Shown: positions 52,703 through 62,110, numbered from the stretch's first letter. The stretch: DNA of 64,000 bases from an uncultured Erwinia sp. (GCA_946221915.1 CAMIKG010000005.1:1-64000), one strand, 5' to 3'. Notes: generated by a model not told the origin, from the sequence alone. Numbers and translations are program-made.

Positions 52703-54367
52703 TCAGAACGTTTCCCAGTTATCATTACTGCTGGCGGCGGCAGCCGGCAGAGCTTTCGCTGTGCTGACAGGTGCGCGGGCCGGGGCAAGCGCGGCGGCCA
52801 CGGGCTGCTGGCGACCAATGCGGAATACCGCCACTGCCTGCGACAGGCGGCTGGCTTGTGATTCCAGCGACGCAGAGGCGGCGGTGGATTCCTGCACCAG
52901 GGTGGCGTTCTGCTGCGTAACGCGATCCATTTCATTGACCGCCTGACCAATCTGGTCGATGCCGCGGCTCTGCTCATCCGATGCCGACGAGATTTCGCCC
53001 ATGATGTCGGTTACGCGCACTACCGCGCTGACGATCTCCTGCATGGTTTCCCCTGCGCTGGCGACCTGGTCGGAACCGATGTTAACCCGCTGTACGGAGT
53101 TCTCAATCAGTCCTTTAATCTCTTTCGCCGCCTGCGCACTGCGCTGCGCCAGGTTACGCACTTCACCTGCCACGACCGCAAAGCCCCGGCCCTGTTCACC
53201 GGCGCGCGCGGCTTCAACTGCGGCGTTGAGCGCCAGGATATTGGTCTGGAAGGCGATGCCGTCGATGACGCTGGTGATGTCGGCGATTTTCTTCGAGCTG
53301 TCGGCGATGTCATGCATGGTTTTCACTACGCCGCTGACCACTTTGCCGCCTTTGTCGGCGGTTTCTGATGCGGTTTTCGCCAGATGCGACGCCTGACGGG
53401 CGTTATCGGCGTTCTGTTTCACGGTGGCGGTTAACTGTTCCATGCTGGCGGCAGTTTCTTCCAGCGAGGCAGCCTGTTGTTCGGTACGGGCGGACAGGTC
53501 GATGTTGCCGGAGGAGATTTCACTGGCGCTGCTGAAGATGGCGTCAGAGCTGTCGCGCACGTTGCTGACGGTGACGATCAGCGACTGTTGCATCTCGTTG
53601 AGGCTGCTGGCCAGGGTGGCCATTTCGCTGCGGCCGCTGAGTTGCAGTTGTGATGTCAGGTCGCCGCTGGCGATGTTTTTGATCTGGGTTTGCAGCTGGC
53701 TGAGTGGCGTGAGCAGGATTTTGCGCACCACTGTCCAGACGAAGGCCACCAGTACCAGCACCAGTACGGCCATACCGCTAAGTACCACTACCATGGTGTT
53801 GAAGCCGCTTTCGTTTTGCTCAACCCCGGCTTTCAGCAGTAATGCGTTCTGCGCGCGCCATTTTTCATAGGTGGCTTCCAGGCTGTCCTGGGCATCCTGG
53901 GCTTCGAGGTTGCCGTAGGCAGGGTAGTTGTTGGCGCGCAGGTACTGGATGGACATCTGCATGATGTCGTGCATTGCCTGATATTTCTTTGCAACGTCGG
54001 CGGCAATGTCAGCGCTCTGGCCATTCACTTGCGCCAGGGCTTTGTAATTTTCGAAGTGTTGCTGGGCATCTTTTAGGGTGACTTCGGCGGTGTCGAGCAG
54101 TTTGGTGATGGCTGCCAGTGCTGCCGGGTCGGTCTGGTTTTTCAGGATGCGGATCGCCACGCGGTTGATGGTGACGCGGGTTTTTACCAGCGTTTGCCAG
54201 GCATCGCCGACTTCGCTTTGCTGGCTCGACAGCACGCTGCTGTCGGCAAAGTTGTGTTTATCCCCATAAATAGCTTTCAGAAAGAGCGAACCGGAAACGA
54301 GCTGGAGTCCGCTGAAGATCACCAGTATCAGGATGATCGCTGTGACGACTTTCATATTTTTTAGCAT
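52703..54367 (-). CDS. Methyl-accepting chemotaxis protein (Tsr/Tar type)
   Basis: This is a transmembrane chemoreceptor of 554 aa. TM1 (about 8-30) and TM2 (about 192-215) flank a periplasmic four-helix TarH domain. The ligand loop [11 protein letters not shown] keeps the Arg-x5-Arg-x3-Arg pattern of Tsr/Tar, so an amino acid ligand is likely. HAMP (about 216-268), the signalling hairpin with [23 protein letters not shown] in parts, and a C-terminal NWETF pentapeptide for CheR/CheB complete it. It is therefore a full high-abundance-type receptor. Confidence 0.93.
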   Translation of the reverse strand: MLKNMKVVTAIILILVIFSGLQLVSGSLFLKAIYGDKHNFADSSVLSSQQSEVGDAWQTLVKTRVTINRVAIRILKNQTDPAALAAITKLLDTAEVTLKDAQQHFENYKALAQVNGQSADIAADVAKKYQAMHDIMQMSIQYLRANNYPAYGNLEAQDAQDSLEATYEKWRAQNALLLKAGVEQNESGFNTMVVVLSGMAVLVLVLVAFVWTVVRKILLTPLSQLQTQIKNIASGDLTSQLQLSGRSEMATLASSLNEMQQSLIVTVSNVRDSSDAIFSSASEISSGNIDLSARTEQQAASLEETAASMEQLTATVKQNADNARQASHLAKTASETADKGGKVVSGVVKTMHDIADSSKKIADITSVIDGIAFQTNILALNAAVEAARAGEQGRGFAVVAGEVRNLAQRSAQAAKEIKGLIENSVQRVNIGSDQVASAGETMQEIVSAVVRVTDIMGEISSASDEQSRGIDQIGQAVNEMDRVTQQNATLVQESTAASASLESQASRLSQAVAVFRIGRQQPVAAALAPARAPVSTAKALPAAAASSNDNWETF

Positions 54368-54750
54368 AACGGTGACTCGGTTAGAGGGAAGGCTGGTATT
54401 TCTGTTTATCGACGGCGGTTTGATCGATCTTTAGGCATGGGGAGGGTGGGGAGATAAATAAACCGCGGAATGAGCCAAAATCTGTGCTTTGGTATAGCGG
54501 TGGTGTGGTTGTGGGGTATTGTCTGGCTGATCGCGATACCCGGGGCGACCACCCCGCGGTCCTGCGCGGGCAAGCCGCTCCGGAGCCATCGGGGTGTTTC
54601 CCCTAAAATTTGGCTTTCTGGTCGCCTGTGGGCGTTGTCTGGCTGAACGGGATACCCGGGGCGACCACCCCGCGGTCCTGCGCGGGCAGGCCGCTCCGGA
54701 GCCATCGGGGTGTTTCCCCTAAAATTTAGCTTTCTGGTCGCCTGTAGGTG
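54368..54750. other. Intergenic region with tandem repeats
   Basis: This 383-bp gap holds the 116-bp direct duplication at 54519-54750. The 150 bp nearest the chemoreceptor gene hold its promoter. A minus-strand 99-codon frame across the repeats is low complexity and not called. Confidence 0.6.
54519..54750. repeat. 116-bp tandem duplication beside rcnA
   Basis: Copies 54519-54634 and 54635-54750 share a 116-bp period with only a few differences. Each begins TTGTCTGGCTGA and holds a palindrome-rich GC core (GGGGCGACCACCCC, GCGGTCCTGCGCGGGC, CGCTCCGGAGC). The second copy ends exactly at the rcnA stop codon. Confidence 0.88.
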
Positions 54751-55725
54751 TTATCCGTTGATGCCGCGGTAACCGTGGATACCCATATAGATCCCGACCA
54801 GGGCAATTAACAGGCTGGAGAGGTAGGGTGCGCGTCTGGCGATGGCGTTAAAACCTCTCCAGCGTTTTGCCGCCTGCTGTACGCTGATTGCCGCCGCCAC
54901 GCCCACCATAATCAGGGTCAGCGCCAGACCGATACTAAAACTCACTACCATCGTGGCACCCAGTGCCAGCGCTTTAAGTTGCAGGCAGATAAGCAGCACG
55001 GTGATGGCTGCCGGGCAGGGGATCAAGCCGCCTGTCAGGCCGAACAGCAGGATTTGTCCGTTGCTGACGTTATTATTCGTGAAGCGACGCTGAATATCCC
55101 GGGCATGGGCGCGTTCGTGGGCATCCTGATATTCAGTTGAAATGTCAGCGTGTGAATGAGCTGGATGCTGGTGCTCATGATTATGGGCATGTTCGCTGCC
55201 GTGATGGTGGGCATGGTCATGTGTGTGTGCATTGCCATGGTGGTGACCATGAGAATGAGCATGATTGTGGTCAGTTTCGTGGTGGTGGTCATGAGAATGG
55301 TGCTGGTGCTGGTGCTGGTGCTGGTGCTGGTGCTGATGGTCATGTTCATGATCGTGCTGGTGGTCATGCCCGGCCAGCCAGCCTTGCTCTCCCTGCCAGG
55401 TGCGCCAGAACATCCAGCCCGCTGTTGTCACAATAATTACTGCCGAGACCAGCTGCAGCCAGGGTTCCGCTACTGCGGCGGTAAAGCGCTGGCTAATCAG
55501 CATGCCGCCGAGGGCAATCAGCCAGACGATGGCGGTATGGGAGAGGGTCGCTGCCAGCCCCAGCATCACTGCCTGCCGGATGGTGCCTTTAATGGCAATA
55601 ATAAACGCGGCCATCATGGTTTTGGAGTGGCCCGGTTCCAGGCCATGCAGGGCGCCAAGCAGAATGGCGCTGGGAACGAAAAACCAGGCATTTCCCTGCT
55701 GCAATAAGGTCGTGAAGTCGTTCAT
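54751..55725 (-). CDS. rcnA: Nickel/cobalt efflux protein RcnA
   Basis: RcnA exports Ni2+ and Co2+ across the inner membrane. From the ATG at 55725 it has 324 aa, about 50 more than E. coli. The N-terminal helices carry HGLEPGHSKTMMAA, and the C-terminal half has GLTGGLIPCPAAITVLL. Residues about 120-192 form a His-rich loop with 37 His in 73 positions, including HQ dipeptide repeats coded by a hexanucleotide array. A reading to 56115 would run over rcnR and is wrong. It is divergent from rcnR. Confidence 0.95.
   Translation of the reverse strand: MNDFTTLLQQGNAWFFVPSAILLGALHGLEPGHSKTMMAAFIIAIKGTIRQAVMLGLAATLSHTAIVWLIALGGMLISQRFTAAVAEPWLQLVSAVIIVTTAGWMFWRTWQGEQGWLAGHDHQHDHEHDHQHQHQHQHQHQHHSHDHHHETDHNHAHSHGHHHGNAHTHDHAHHHGSEHAHNHEHQHPAHSHADISTEYQDAHERAHARDIQRRFTNNNVSNGQILLFGLTGGLIPCPAAITVLLICLQLKALALGATMVVSFSIGLALTLIMVGVAAAISVQQAAKRWRGFNAIARRAPYLSSLLIALVGIYMGIHGYRGING
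55299..55334. repeat. Hexanucleotide array inside rcnA
   Basis: Six tandem GGTGCT units (plus strand) encode HQ repeats on the minus strand, followed by a degenerate GATGGT. Changes in copy number would lengthen or shorten the His-rich loop without shifting the frame. Confidence 0.85.
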
Positions 55726-55761
55726 CGTGGATTTTCTTTGGATGTAAGGAGTTTTTGATAC

Positions 55762-55776
55762 TACTCCCCCCCAGTA
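55762..55776. promoter_or_regulatory. RcnR operator 1
   Basis: On the minus strand the site reads TACT-GGGGGG-G-AGTA, the exact TACT-G6-N-AGTA RcnR consensus. It lies 37 bp upstream of rcnA. Confidence 0.88.
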
Positions 55777-55781
55777 TAAAA

Positions 55782-55796
55782 TACTACCCCCCAGTA
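55782..55796. promoter_or_regulatory. RcnR operator 2
   Basis: On the minus strand TACT-GGGGGG-T-AGTA. It lies 20 bp, two helical turns, from operator 1, inside the rcnA-rcnR divergent region, so RcnR can control both genes. Confidence 0.88.
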
Positions 55797-55846
55797 TCCG
55801 CATAGTGGTATAACCAGCAGGGTTATTAACAGAGATCGAGAGTGCT

Positions 55847-56119
55847 ATGTCCCATACTATCCGCGACCGGCAAAAGCTGCAGGCGCGCGCCAGTAAAATC
55901 CAGGGCCAGGTGACGGCGCTGAAAAAGATGCTGGACGATCCGCATGAGTGCGCCGAGGTGTTGCAGCAGATCGCCGCGATCCGTGGCGCGGTGAACGGTC
56001 TGATGCGGGAAGTGATTAAAGGGCATTTGATCGAGCATGTGGTCCACGAACAGGATGAAGCGAAACGTGAGGCCGATCTGGATGTGGTACTGAGCGTGCT
56101 TAACTCGTATATCAAATAA
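55847..56119 (+). CDS. rcnR: Nickel/cobalt-responsive repressor RcnR
   Basis: RcnR is a CsoR/RcnR-family all-helical repressor released from DNA by Ni2+ or Co2+. The 90 aa match E. coli, with the metal ligands His3, Cys35, His60 and His64 at the same positions. It represses rcnA and itself through the paired G-tract operators in the 121-bp divergent region. Confidence 0.96.
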   Translation: MSHTIRDRQKLQARASKIQGQVTALKKMLDDPHECAEVLQQIAAIRGAVNGLMREVIKGHLIEHVVHEQDEAKREADLDVVLSVLNSYIK

Positions 56120-56230
56120 GGTCGCCTGTCTGATTAAGACGGTAAAACAGGTTTACAAGCCCCGGTCAGGGCGATTATTCTGGACAGGCGTTCACAGAAC
56201 GCCGCAATTAAAATTTGTGATTTATCAATG

Positions 56231-56313
56231 ACTCGGGGTGCCCGCTGCGCAGAGCGTAGTGGCTGAGAAATACCCGTTGAACCTGAACTGGATAATGCCA
56301 GCGGAGGGAAGTC
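56231..56313 (+). promoter_or_regulatory. TPP riboswitch (THI element) of thiMD
   Basis: The conserved parts appear in order: ACTCGGGGTGCC, a variable P3 stem, GGCTGAGA, ACCCGTTGAACCTGAACTGGATAATGCCAGCG and AGGGAAGT. It lies 46 bp before the thiM ATG, so bound thiamine pyrophosphate should lower translation of thiM and thiD. Confidence 0.95.
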
Positions 56314-56359
56314 AGATGCCTGACCGGCATCGCCTTCTTGATCGCCGGTTGGGAGTTTT

Positions 56360-57154
56360 ATGTTACATCAACCTGACCCTGTCTCCGGCGCCTGTGTCGC
56401 CGACTCTCTTGCCCTGTTCCGTCAGCATGCACCGCTGGTGCACTGTATGACCAACGATGTGGTGCAAACCTTTACCGCTAATGTCCTGCTGGCGCTCGGC
56501 GCATCACCGGCGATGGTGATCGATGCTGAAGAGGCCGCGCAGTTCAGCGCTATCGCCAGCGCCCTGCTGGTGAACGTCGGTACCTTAACCCGCGATCGCG
56601 CTGATGCGATGCAGGCGGCGATCGCCGCAGCCCGTCAGGCGCAGACGCCCTGGACACTGGACCCGGTGGCGGTGGGCGGTCTGGCGTTTCGCAGCGCGTT
56701 TTGTCATCAGTTGCTGTCACAGCAGCCCGCGGCGATCCGCGGCAATGCCTCAGAAATTCTCGCACTGGCGCAGCACGCCGCCAGCGGCCGCGGCGTCGAC
56801 AGCTTACACGATTCCGCTAGTGCGCTGACGGCCGCGCAGCAGCTGGCCGCACGCAGCGGCGCGGTGGTCGCGGTCACTGGCGAGGTGGACTACGTTACCG
56901 ATGGTCAGCGCACGCTGGCGGTGCCCGGCGGTTCGGCGCTGATGACGCGGGTGGTGGGCACCGGCTGCGCCCTGTCAGCGGTAGTGGCGGGATTTGCCGC
57001 GTTACCTGGCGACCGGCTGCAGCATGTCGCCAGCGCCTGTCGCGTTGTTTCCTGCGCCGGTGAACGCGCCACTGCGCGCGCCAGCGGTCCCGGCAGCTTT
57101 ATTCCTGCCTTCCTTGATGCCCTGTACCAGCTGGATACGGAGGCGCTGCAATGA
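56360..57154 (+). CDS. thiM: Hydroxyethylthiazole kinase ThiM
   Basis: ThiM phosphorylates 4-methyl-5-(2-hydroxyethyl)thiazole in thiamine salvage. It is a ribokinase-like protein of 264 aa. Landmarks are [14 protein letters not shown] at the start, NASEILAL mid-protein and [10 protein letters not shown] with the catalytic Cys near the end. The ATG at 56360 follows GGGAG and is controlled by the upstream TPP riboswitch. It overlaps thiD by 4 bp. Confidence 0.95.
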   Translation: MLHQPDPVSGACVADSLALFRQHAPLVHCMTNDVVQTFTANVLLALGASPAMVIDAEEAAQFSAIASALLVNVGTLTRDRADAMQAAIAAARQAQTPWTLDPVAVGGLAFRSAFCHQLLSQQPAAIRGNASEILALAQHAASGRGVDSLHDSASALTAAQQLAARSGAVVAVTGEVDYVTDGQRTLAVPGGSALMTRVVGTGCALSAVVAGFAALPGDRLQHVASACRVVSCAGERATARASGPGSFIPAFLDALYQLDTEALQ

Positions 57155-57951
57155 AACGCATCAATGCATTAACGATTGCCGGTACCGATCCCAGCGGCGG
57201 CGCGGGCATTCAGGCGGATTTGAAAACTTTTTCGGCGCTCGGCGCGTATGGCGCCAGCGTGATTACCGCGCTGGTGGCGCAGAACACCCGCGGCGTGCAG
57301 TCGGTGTACCAGATTGAAACGTCTTTTGTCGGCGATCAGCTCGATTCGGTGCTGTCCGATGTGCGCATCGACAGCGCCAAAATCGGTATGCTGGCCAATG
57401 CGCAGATTGTCGAAGTGGTGGCGCAGCGGCTGCAGCAGGCAGCGTTGCCGTGGGTGGTGCTGGATACCGTGATGCTGGCGAAAAGCGGCGATCCGCTGCT
57501 GTCGCCATCCGCCGTTGCCAGTCTGCGTCAGCATCTGCTGCCGCAGGTTTCGCTGATCACGCCAAATCTGCCGGAAGCGGCTGCGCTGCTGGATTGCGCC
57601 CCGGCGCGCAACGAACAGGAGATGTGCGATCAGGGGCGCGCCCTGCTGGAACTGGGCTGTGAGGCGGTGCTGATGAAGGGCGGTCATCTCAGCGAGCAGG
57701 AAAGCCCGGACTGGCTGTTCACCCGTCAGATGGCGCAGCGCTTTACTGCACCGCGCGTGGCGACGCGCCATACCCATGGCACCGGCTGTACATTGTCGGC
57801 GGCGCTGGCGGCGCTGCGTCCGCGTCATGATGACTGGGTGTCCACGGTCGCGGCGGCAAAACATTGGCTGCAGGGCGCACTGGAGCAGGCGGATTCACTG
57901 GAAGTCGGCCACGGCATTGGCCCGGTGCACCATTTTTATCGCTGGTGGTAG
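57151..57951 (+). CDS. thiD: Hydroxymethylpyrimidine (phosphate) kinase ThiD
   Basis: ThiD carries out two phosphorylations of HMP to HMP pyrophosphate in thiamine biosynthesis and salvage. It has 266 aa, the E. coli length. The substrate motif [18 protein letters not shown] and the C-terminal [14 protein letters not shown] with the catalytic Cys are present. Translational coupling with thiM is likely through the ATGA overlap. Confidence 0.96.
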   Translation: MKRINALTIAGTDPSGGAGIQADLKTFSALGAYGASVITALVAQNTRGVQSVYQIETSFVGDQLDSVLSDVRIDSAKIGMLANAQIVEVVAQRLQQAALPWVVLDTVMLAKSGDPLLSPSAVASLRQHLLPQVSLITPNLPEAAALLDCAPARNEQEMCDQGRALLELGCEAVLMKGGHLSEQESPDWLFTRQMAQRFTAPRVATRHTHGTGCTLSAALAALRPRHDDWVSTVAAAKHWLQGALEQADSLEVGHGIGPVHHFYRWW

Positions 57952-58113
57952 TAATAATTGAGAATTATTTACTGCGGATCGTTCTGAAAAATGGAGTCAG
58001 CAATTTGCATTAAGGTGCGACTCGGGTCCAGGCTATGGTGGGTCGGCGCAGGCCGACGAGCGGGCTGACGCACTGACGCGTCTGGCCCATCACTTATTGA
58101 TCCAGGAGTTAAC

Positions 58114-59166
58114 ATGACGGACATCGTACAGTTATTGGGCAAAGAAGCTGACCACCTTCTGCAACATCGCTGCATGACCATTCCAGCGGAAAGCCTGTAT
58201 TTACCGGGCGCGGATTATGTTGACCGGGTAATGGTCGATAACAATCGTTCTCCTGCGGTGCTGCGTAATATGCAGACGCTGTATAACACTGGCCGCCTGG
58301 CGGGCACCGGTTACCTGTCGATTCTGCCGGTGGATCAGGGCGTCGAGCACTCGGCAGCCGCCTCCTTCGCTGCCAATCCACTCTATTTTGACCCGAAGAA
58401 TATTGTCGAACTGGCGATTGAAGCGGGCTGTAACTGTGTCGCTTCCACCTATGGCGTGCTGGCCTCAGTCTCGCGTCGCTATGCGCACAAAATTCCGTTT
58501 ATGGTGAAACTGAACCACAACGAAACGCTTAGCTATCCGGCGCAGTATGACCAGACGCTATACGCCAGCGTCGAGCAGGCGTTTAACCTCGGTGCGGTGG
58601 CGGTGGGGGCGACGATTTACTTTGGTTCAGAAGAGTCGCGCCGCCAGATTGAAGAGATTTCCGCTGCCTTTGAGCGCGCGCATGAGCTGGGGATGGTGAC
58701 GGTGCTTTGGGCTTATCTGCGCAATAATGCGTTTAAGAAGGATGGTGTCGATTATCACGCCAGCGCTGACCTGACCGGGCAGGCGAACCATCTGGCGGCA
58801 ACCATTGGTGCGGATATCGTGAAACAGAAAATGGCGGAAAATAACGGCGGCTATAAAGCGGTTAACTTTGGCCACACCGATGAGCGTGTTTACAGCAAGC
58901 TGACCAGCGACAATCCGATTGATCTGGTGCGCTACCAGCTGGCGAACTGCTACCTGGGCCGTGCCGGTCTGATTAACTCCGGCGGGGCCTCGGCGGGGGA
59001 TACCGATATTGCTGAATCGGTCCGTACTGCGGTGATCAACAAACGCGCGGGCGGCATGGGGCTGATCCTCGGTCGTAAGGCGTTTAAGAAATCGATGAAA
59101 GAGGGCGTGGCGCTGATTAATTCGGTGCAGGATGTGTATCTTTCTAAAGACGTCACCATTGCCTGA
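58114..59166 (+). CDS. fbaB: Class I fructose-bisphosphate aldolase FbaB
   Basis: FbaB is the DhnA-type Schiff-base aldolase of gluconeogenic growth. It has 350 aa, the same as E. coli. The conserved catalytic Lys region ([18 protein letters not shown]) and the phosphate-binding [14 protein letters not shown] are present. It follows thiD by 162 bp in the same direction. Confidence 0.96.
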   Translation: MTDIVQLLGKEADHLLQHRCMTIPAESLYLPGADYVDRVMVDNNRSPAVLRNMQTLYNTGRLAGTGYLSILPVDQGVEHSAAASFAANPLYFDPKNIVELAIEAGCNCVASTYGVLASVSRRYAHKIPFMVKLNHNETLSYPAQYDQTLYASVEQAFNLGAVAVGATIYFGSEESRRQIEEISAAFERAHELGMVTVLWAYLRNNAFKKDGVDYHASADLTGQANHLAATIGADIVKQKMAENNGGYKAVNFGHTDERVYSKLTSDNPIDLVRYQLANCYLGRAGLINSGGASAGDTDIAESVRTAVINKRAGGMGLILGRKAFKKSMKEGVALINSVQDVYLSKDVTIA

Positions 59167-59180
59167 TGCTCTTTTCCCTG

Positions 59181-59241
59181 GGAAGCAGGGAAGCAGGGAA
59201 GCAGGGAAGCAGGGAAGCAGGGAAGCAGGGAAGCAGGGAAG
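59181..59241. repeat. 8-bp microsatellite GGAAGCAG
   Basis: Seven exact tandem GGAAGCAG units (59181-59236) and a partial GGAAG lie 14 bp past fbaB. The array is outside any coding frame, so it would not switch a protein. Confidence 0.95.
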
Positions 59242-59283
59242 GGCGGAGTGATCGCCTTATCTGACTCTGGGCACAATCCGGTT

Positions 59284-59490
59284 CCTTCCCCCGCGGTGCG
59301 GGGGAAGGTTAGGATGGGGGAGCAAACGACGCCGATCGCAATCGCCAGCTCCCCCTCCCCAGCCCTCCCCCGTTGCACGGGAGAGGGGGCAGACAGGCAC
59401 TCTGCTGTTGGGGAGGATGCAAACGACGCCGATCGTAATCGCCAGCTCTCCCTCCCCAGCCCTCACTCGTTGCACGGGGATGGAACAGCA
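59284..59490. repeat. GC-rich palindromic intergenic repeat, 1.5 copies
   Basis: The full copy (59284-59389) opens with CCTTCCCCC/GGGGGAAGG, then TTAGGATGGGGGAGC...GCTCCCCCTCCCC and CCTCCCCC/GGGAGAGGG. A diverged copy without the first hairpin follows to about 59490, sharing AACGACGCCGATCG-AATCGCCAGCT exactly. Confidence 0.75.
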
Positions 59491-59523
59491 GGGTGCCTGC
59501 CTGCTGGGAAGGTAATCCGGCTG

Positions 59524-60210
59524 TTACGCCTGCTCAAACCACTCGCTGTTCTGCTCGGCAATCGGTGTAATGGAGAAAATCATCTCCTGCAAATGACGGC
59601 GCAGCGCCAGTTCCGCCGCGTCAGGGTCTTGCGCCACTATCGCCTGATAAATCTGCTGGTGCTGTTCGATCAGGCTTTCCGGTGGCGACACTTCGCTCAG
59701 CGTCAGAAAGCGCACCCGGTCCATGGTGGCCTTGATATTTTCCACCGTCTCCCATGCCAGCTCACAGCGAATACTCTGCGCAATCAGACGGTGAAACTCA
59801 TCATCCAGCAGCAAAAACGCCTGGCTGTCATGACGCTGCGCTGCCAGCTGCTGTAGCTGCAGATTGTGTTCCAGCGCGGCAAGGGCGTCCGCAGAAGCTT
59901 CCTGCGCGGCACGCCGCACCACCGCCACTTCCACCGCTTCACGGATAAAACGGCCATCGGCCACGCGCTGGGCGGAAATCTTACGCACAAAGGTGCCGCG
60001 CTGCGGCAACACCTGCACCAGCCCGGCTTCGGCCAGCTTGATAAAGGCTTCACGCACCGGCTGGCGCGAAACGTTAAAGCGGCTGGAGACCTCTTTTTCG
60101 GACAGCAATGCTCCCGGATGAATCACGCAGGTAACGATATCCTGCCGCAGAAAACGGTAAATCTGCTGATTTACCGGTTCACTGGCGGTGATAGTGTAAG
60201 TGATCGACAT
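59524..60210 (-). CDS. rspR: GntR-family repressor RspR-like (FCD subfamily)
   Basis: This 228-aa protein matches E. coli YdfH/RspR in length and along its body (NQQIYR-LR-DIV, EKEVS-RFNVSRQPVREAFIKLAE, LAW-T-EN-KAT-DRVR). The N-terminal winged HTH covers about 12-75, and the FCD effector domain with metal-type Asp/His residues about 90-220. It should control the ydfI-like/MFS/rspB genes. It lies last on the same strand rather than divergent. Confidence 0.88.
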   Translation of the reverse strand: MSITYTITASEPVNQQIYRFLRQDIVTCVIHPGALLSEKEVSSRFNVSRQPVREAFIKLAEAGLVQVLPQRGTFVRKISAQRVADGRFIREAVEVAVVRRAAQEASADALAALEHNLQLQQLAAQRHDSQAFLLLDDEFHRLIAQSIRCELAWETVENIKATMDRVRFLTLSEVSPPESLIEQHQQIYQAIVAQDPDAAELALRRHLQEMIFSITPIAEQNSEWFEQA

Positions 60211-60285
60211 GCAGCAACATCCTGTTTGCGGCTGACTCAGCAGTCAGCCAGACTGTAAAGCATTCAGTCTAAACAGCCCGTTGCG

Positions 60286-60396
60286 CCAGCGCCAGCGCTT
60301 TTACTTGCCGGCAACCAGCAGCCTGACAGTCTCACGCGCGCCCGGCGTGGCGAGCTGTTGAGTGAATGGTTCATCCGCTCAACCAGCCGTTTTTCA
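60286..60396 (-). repeat. Duplicated 3' end of the ydfI-like gene
   Basis: This 111-bp block repeats 60397-60507, the last ~32 codons of the ydfI-like gene plus its stop and tail. It retains GAAAAACGGCTGGTTGAGCGG and GCCGGCAAGTAAAAGCGC but has lost one base in the middle, so its coding frame is broken. It sits directly after the intact gene end. Confidence 0.85.
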
Positions 60397-60411
60397 CCAG
60401 CGCCAGCGCTT

Positions 60412-61875
60412 TTACTTACCGGCAACCAGCTGCCTGACAGTCTCACGCGCGCCCAGCGTGGCGAGCTGTTGAGTGAAGTGACTGACCCGCTCCACCAGCC
60501 GTTTCTCGCTGGCGAGATCGTCGCCGAAAATCGCTGTGATCGACAGCAGGGCGGCAACCCGTTCCGCACCTTCGGCGCTTTGCGCCACGCGGCGGGCAAT
60601 CTCCTCTTTTAGCGGATCGTTAATCACAATTTCGTGACCCTGTTCATCAACGCCGCTGACGTAGCGCATCCAGCCCGCCACCCCCAGCGCCAGCAGATCA
60701 AAATCGCTGCCATTGTTCAGATGCCAGCGAATACCCGCCAGCCAGCGCTGCGGCAGTTTCTGACTGCCGTCGGTGGCAATCTGATACGTGCGGTGCTTAA
60801 TCGCGCGGTTCTGGTAACGGGCAATCAGCGAGTCGGCATAAGCATTGAGATCCACACCCTGGATGCGCAGAGTCGGCGCCTGTTCCGCCAGCATCAGCTG
60901 TCGTGCCGCCTGCAGGTAATGCTCATCGGCCATACAGTCGCTGATATGCTGATACCCGCCGAGGTAGCCAAGATACGCGAGGAAAGAGTGGCTGCCGTTC
61001 AGCATGCGCAGCTTCATCTCTTCAAACGGCACCACATCTTTTACCAGCTCAGCGCCAGCCTTTTCCCATGCCGGACGGCCGCTGACAAAGTTATCTTCAA
61101 TCACCCACTGGAAAAACGGCTCACAGACCACGCCTGCTTCGTCGCGACTGCCCAGTTTTTGCTCCAGCGCGGCGAGGGTTTCTTCCGTCATTGCGGGCAC
61201 AATGCGATCCACCATGGTGGAGGGGAAGGTAACCGTGCTGCGGATATAGTCGGCCAGCGCCGCATCCTGCTGCTGCGCCAGCTGTACGATAACCTGGCGG
61301 GTGACATGGCCGTTTTCCGGCATATTATCGCAGGACATCACGCTAAACGGCGGCAGTCCCTGTTGCCAGCGGCGTTTAATCGCGGCGAGGATAATGCCCG
61401 GTAATGACGTCGGCGAGTCTGGATGGGCGAGATCGTGCTGAATCGAGGGATGCTGCAAATTCAGCTCACCGCTGGAGGGCTGGTGGCAGTAGCCTTTTTC
61501 GGTGACGGTCATCGAGACAATCGCCACCTCCGGCTGGCTCATGGCGGCGATAACGGCGCCGATACCGTCGCTCTGACCGTGCAGCGCCTCGCGGATCACG
61601 CCAATCACCCGCGTCGACAGGGTGTCGTCCGCCATTTCCGATACCGTGTACAGCAGCGACTGGGCGCGCAGTGCGTGAATCACTTCACCACTGTTGAGAT
61701 TGACCTCGCAGTAACCCCAGTCACTGCCGTGCTCGCTGGCGAGTTTGTCGCTGCACAATGCCTGATGAGCGCGGTGGAAGGCGCCAAAACCAATATGCAC
61801 CATGCGGGTGCGCAGGCGGGTGCGATCGTAATCAGGTTGCTGCACGTCGGGGGGCAGCTGTTCAACGGATAACAT
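60412..61875 (-). CDS. Mannitol dehydrogenase-family oxidoreductase (YdfI/YeiQ-like)
   Basis: This NAD-dependent polyol/sugar-acid reductase probably interconverts a hexuronate-derived keto acid and an aldonate such as fructuronate and mannonate. It has 487 aa. The N-terminal Rossmann region is IGFGAFHRAHQAL; the family signature is near TEKGYC and SCDNMPENG, and KLRMLNGSHSFLAYLGYL holds the catalytic Lys area. The ATG at 61875 has AAGGA before it. Gene context with RspR and RspB favours YdfI over UxuB. The 3' end is partly duplicated downstream. Confidence 0.85.
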   Translation of the reverse strand: MLSVEQLPPDVQQPDYDRTRLRTRMVHIGFGAFHRAHQALCSDKLASEHGSDWGYCEVNLNSGEVIHALRAQSLLYTVSEMADDTLSTRVIGVIREALHGQSDGIGAVIAAMSQPEVAIVSMTVTEKGYCHQPSSGELNLQHPSIQHDLAHPDSPTSLPGIILAAIKRRWQQGLPPFSVMSCDNMPENGHVTRQVIVQLAQQQDAALADYIRSTVTFPSTMVDRIVPAMTEETLAALEQKLGSRDEAGVVCEPFFQWVIEDNFVSGRPAWEKAGAELVKDVVPFEEMKLRMLNGSHSFLAYLGYLGGYQHISDCMADEHYLQAARQLMLAEQAPTLRIQGVDLNAYADSLIARYQNRAIKHRTYQIATDGSQKLPQRWLAGIRWHLNNGSDFDLLALGVAGWMRYVSGVDEQGHEIVINDPLKEEIARRVAQSAEGAERVAALLSITAIFGDDLASEKRLVERVSHFTQQLATLGARETVRQLVAGK

Positions 61876-61978
61876 AATCAATCCTTGTTATGGTGAATCA
61901 TCAGAAGGAAATCGGCTCAGTACCGTGATACCTGTTGATCTTAGGTTCAGGAAACTAACAGACTGGTACTGACGACTC

Positions 61979-62096
61979 CTTCCCCCGTGAAACGGGGGAA
62001 GGCTGGGATGGGGGAGCAAACGGCTCTGCATCTCTGTCGCGTGCTCCCCCTCCCTAACCCTCCCCCACAACGTGGGGGAGGGGAGCAGATCGGTGA
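61979..62096. repeat. GC-rich palindromic intergenic repeat, full copy
   Basis: This 118-bp element has a left hairpin CCTTCCCCC/GGGGGAAGG, a central TGGGATGGGGGAGC...GCTCCCCCTCCCTAACC long-range pairing and a right hairpin CCTCCCCC/GGGGGAGG. It lies between the MFS and ydfI-like genes of one presumed operon, so it would be in their transcript. Confidence 0.78.
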
Positions 62097-62110
62097 TGCC
62101 AGTAACCCCC

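Larger units (their letters stand above)
59167..59523. other. Repeat-rich gap between fbaB and rspR
   Basis: This 357-bp gap holds the 8-bp microsatellite (59181-59241), a GC-rich palindromic repeat (59284-59389) and a degenerate second copy of its central and right parts (59409-59490). No gene is seen. Confidence 0.7.

Noticed and set aside
55156..55707. 183-codon Met/Val-rich plus-strand frame resembling a membrane protein
   Set aside because: It is the antisense of the His-rich part of rcnA and is low complexity.
54751..56115. 454-codon version of RcnA
   Set aside because: The extra N-terminal part overlaps rcnR and the operators; the family start is at 55725.
59181..59241. Possible CRISPR array
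   Set aside because: The 8-bp units are directly tandem with no spacers; none of the repeats in the window has CRISPR architecture.
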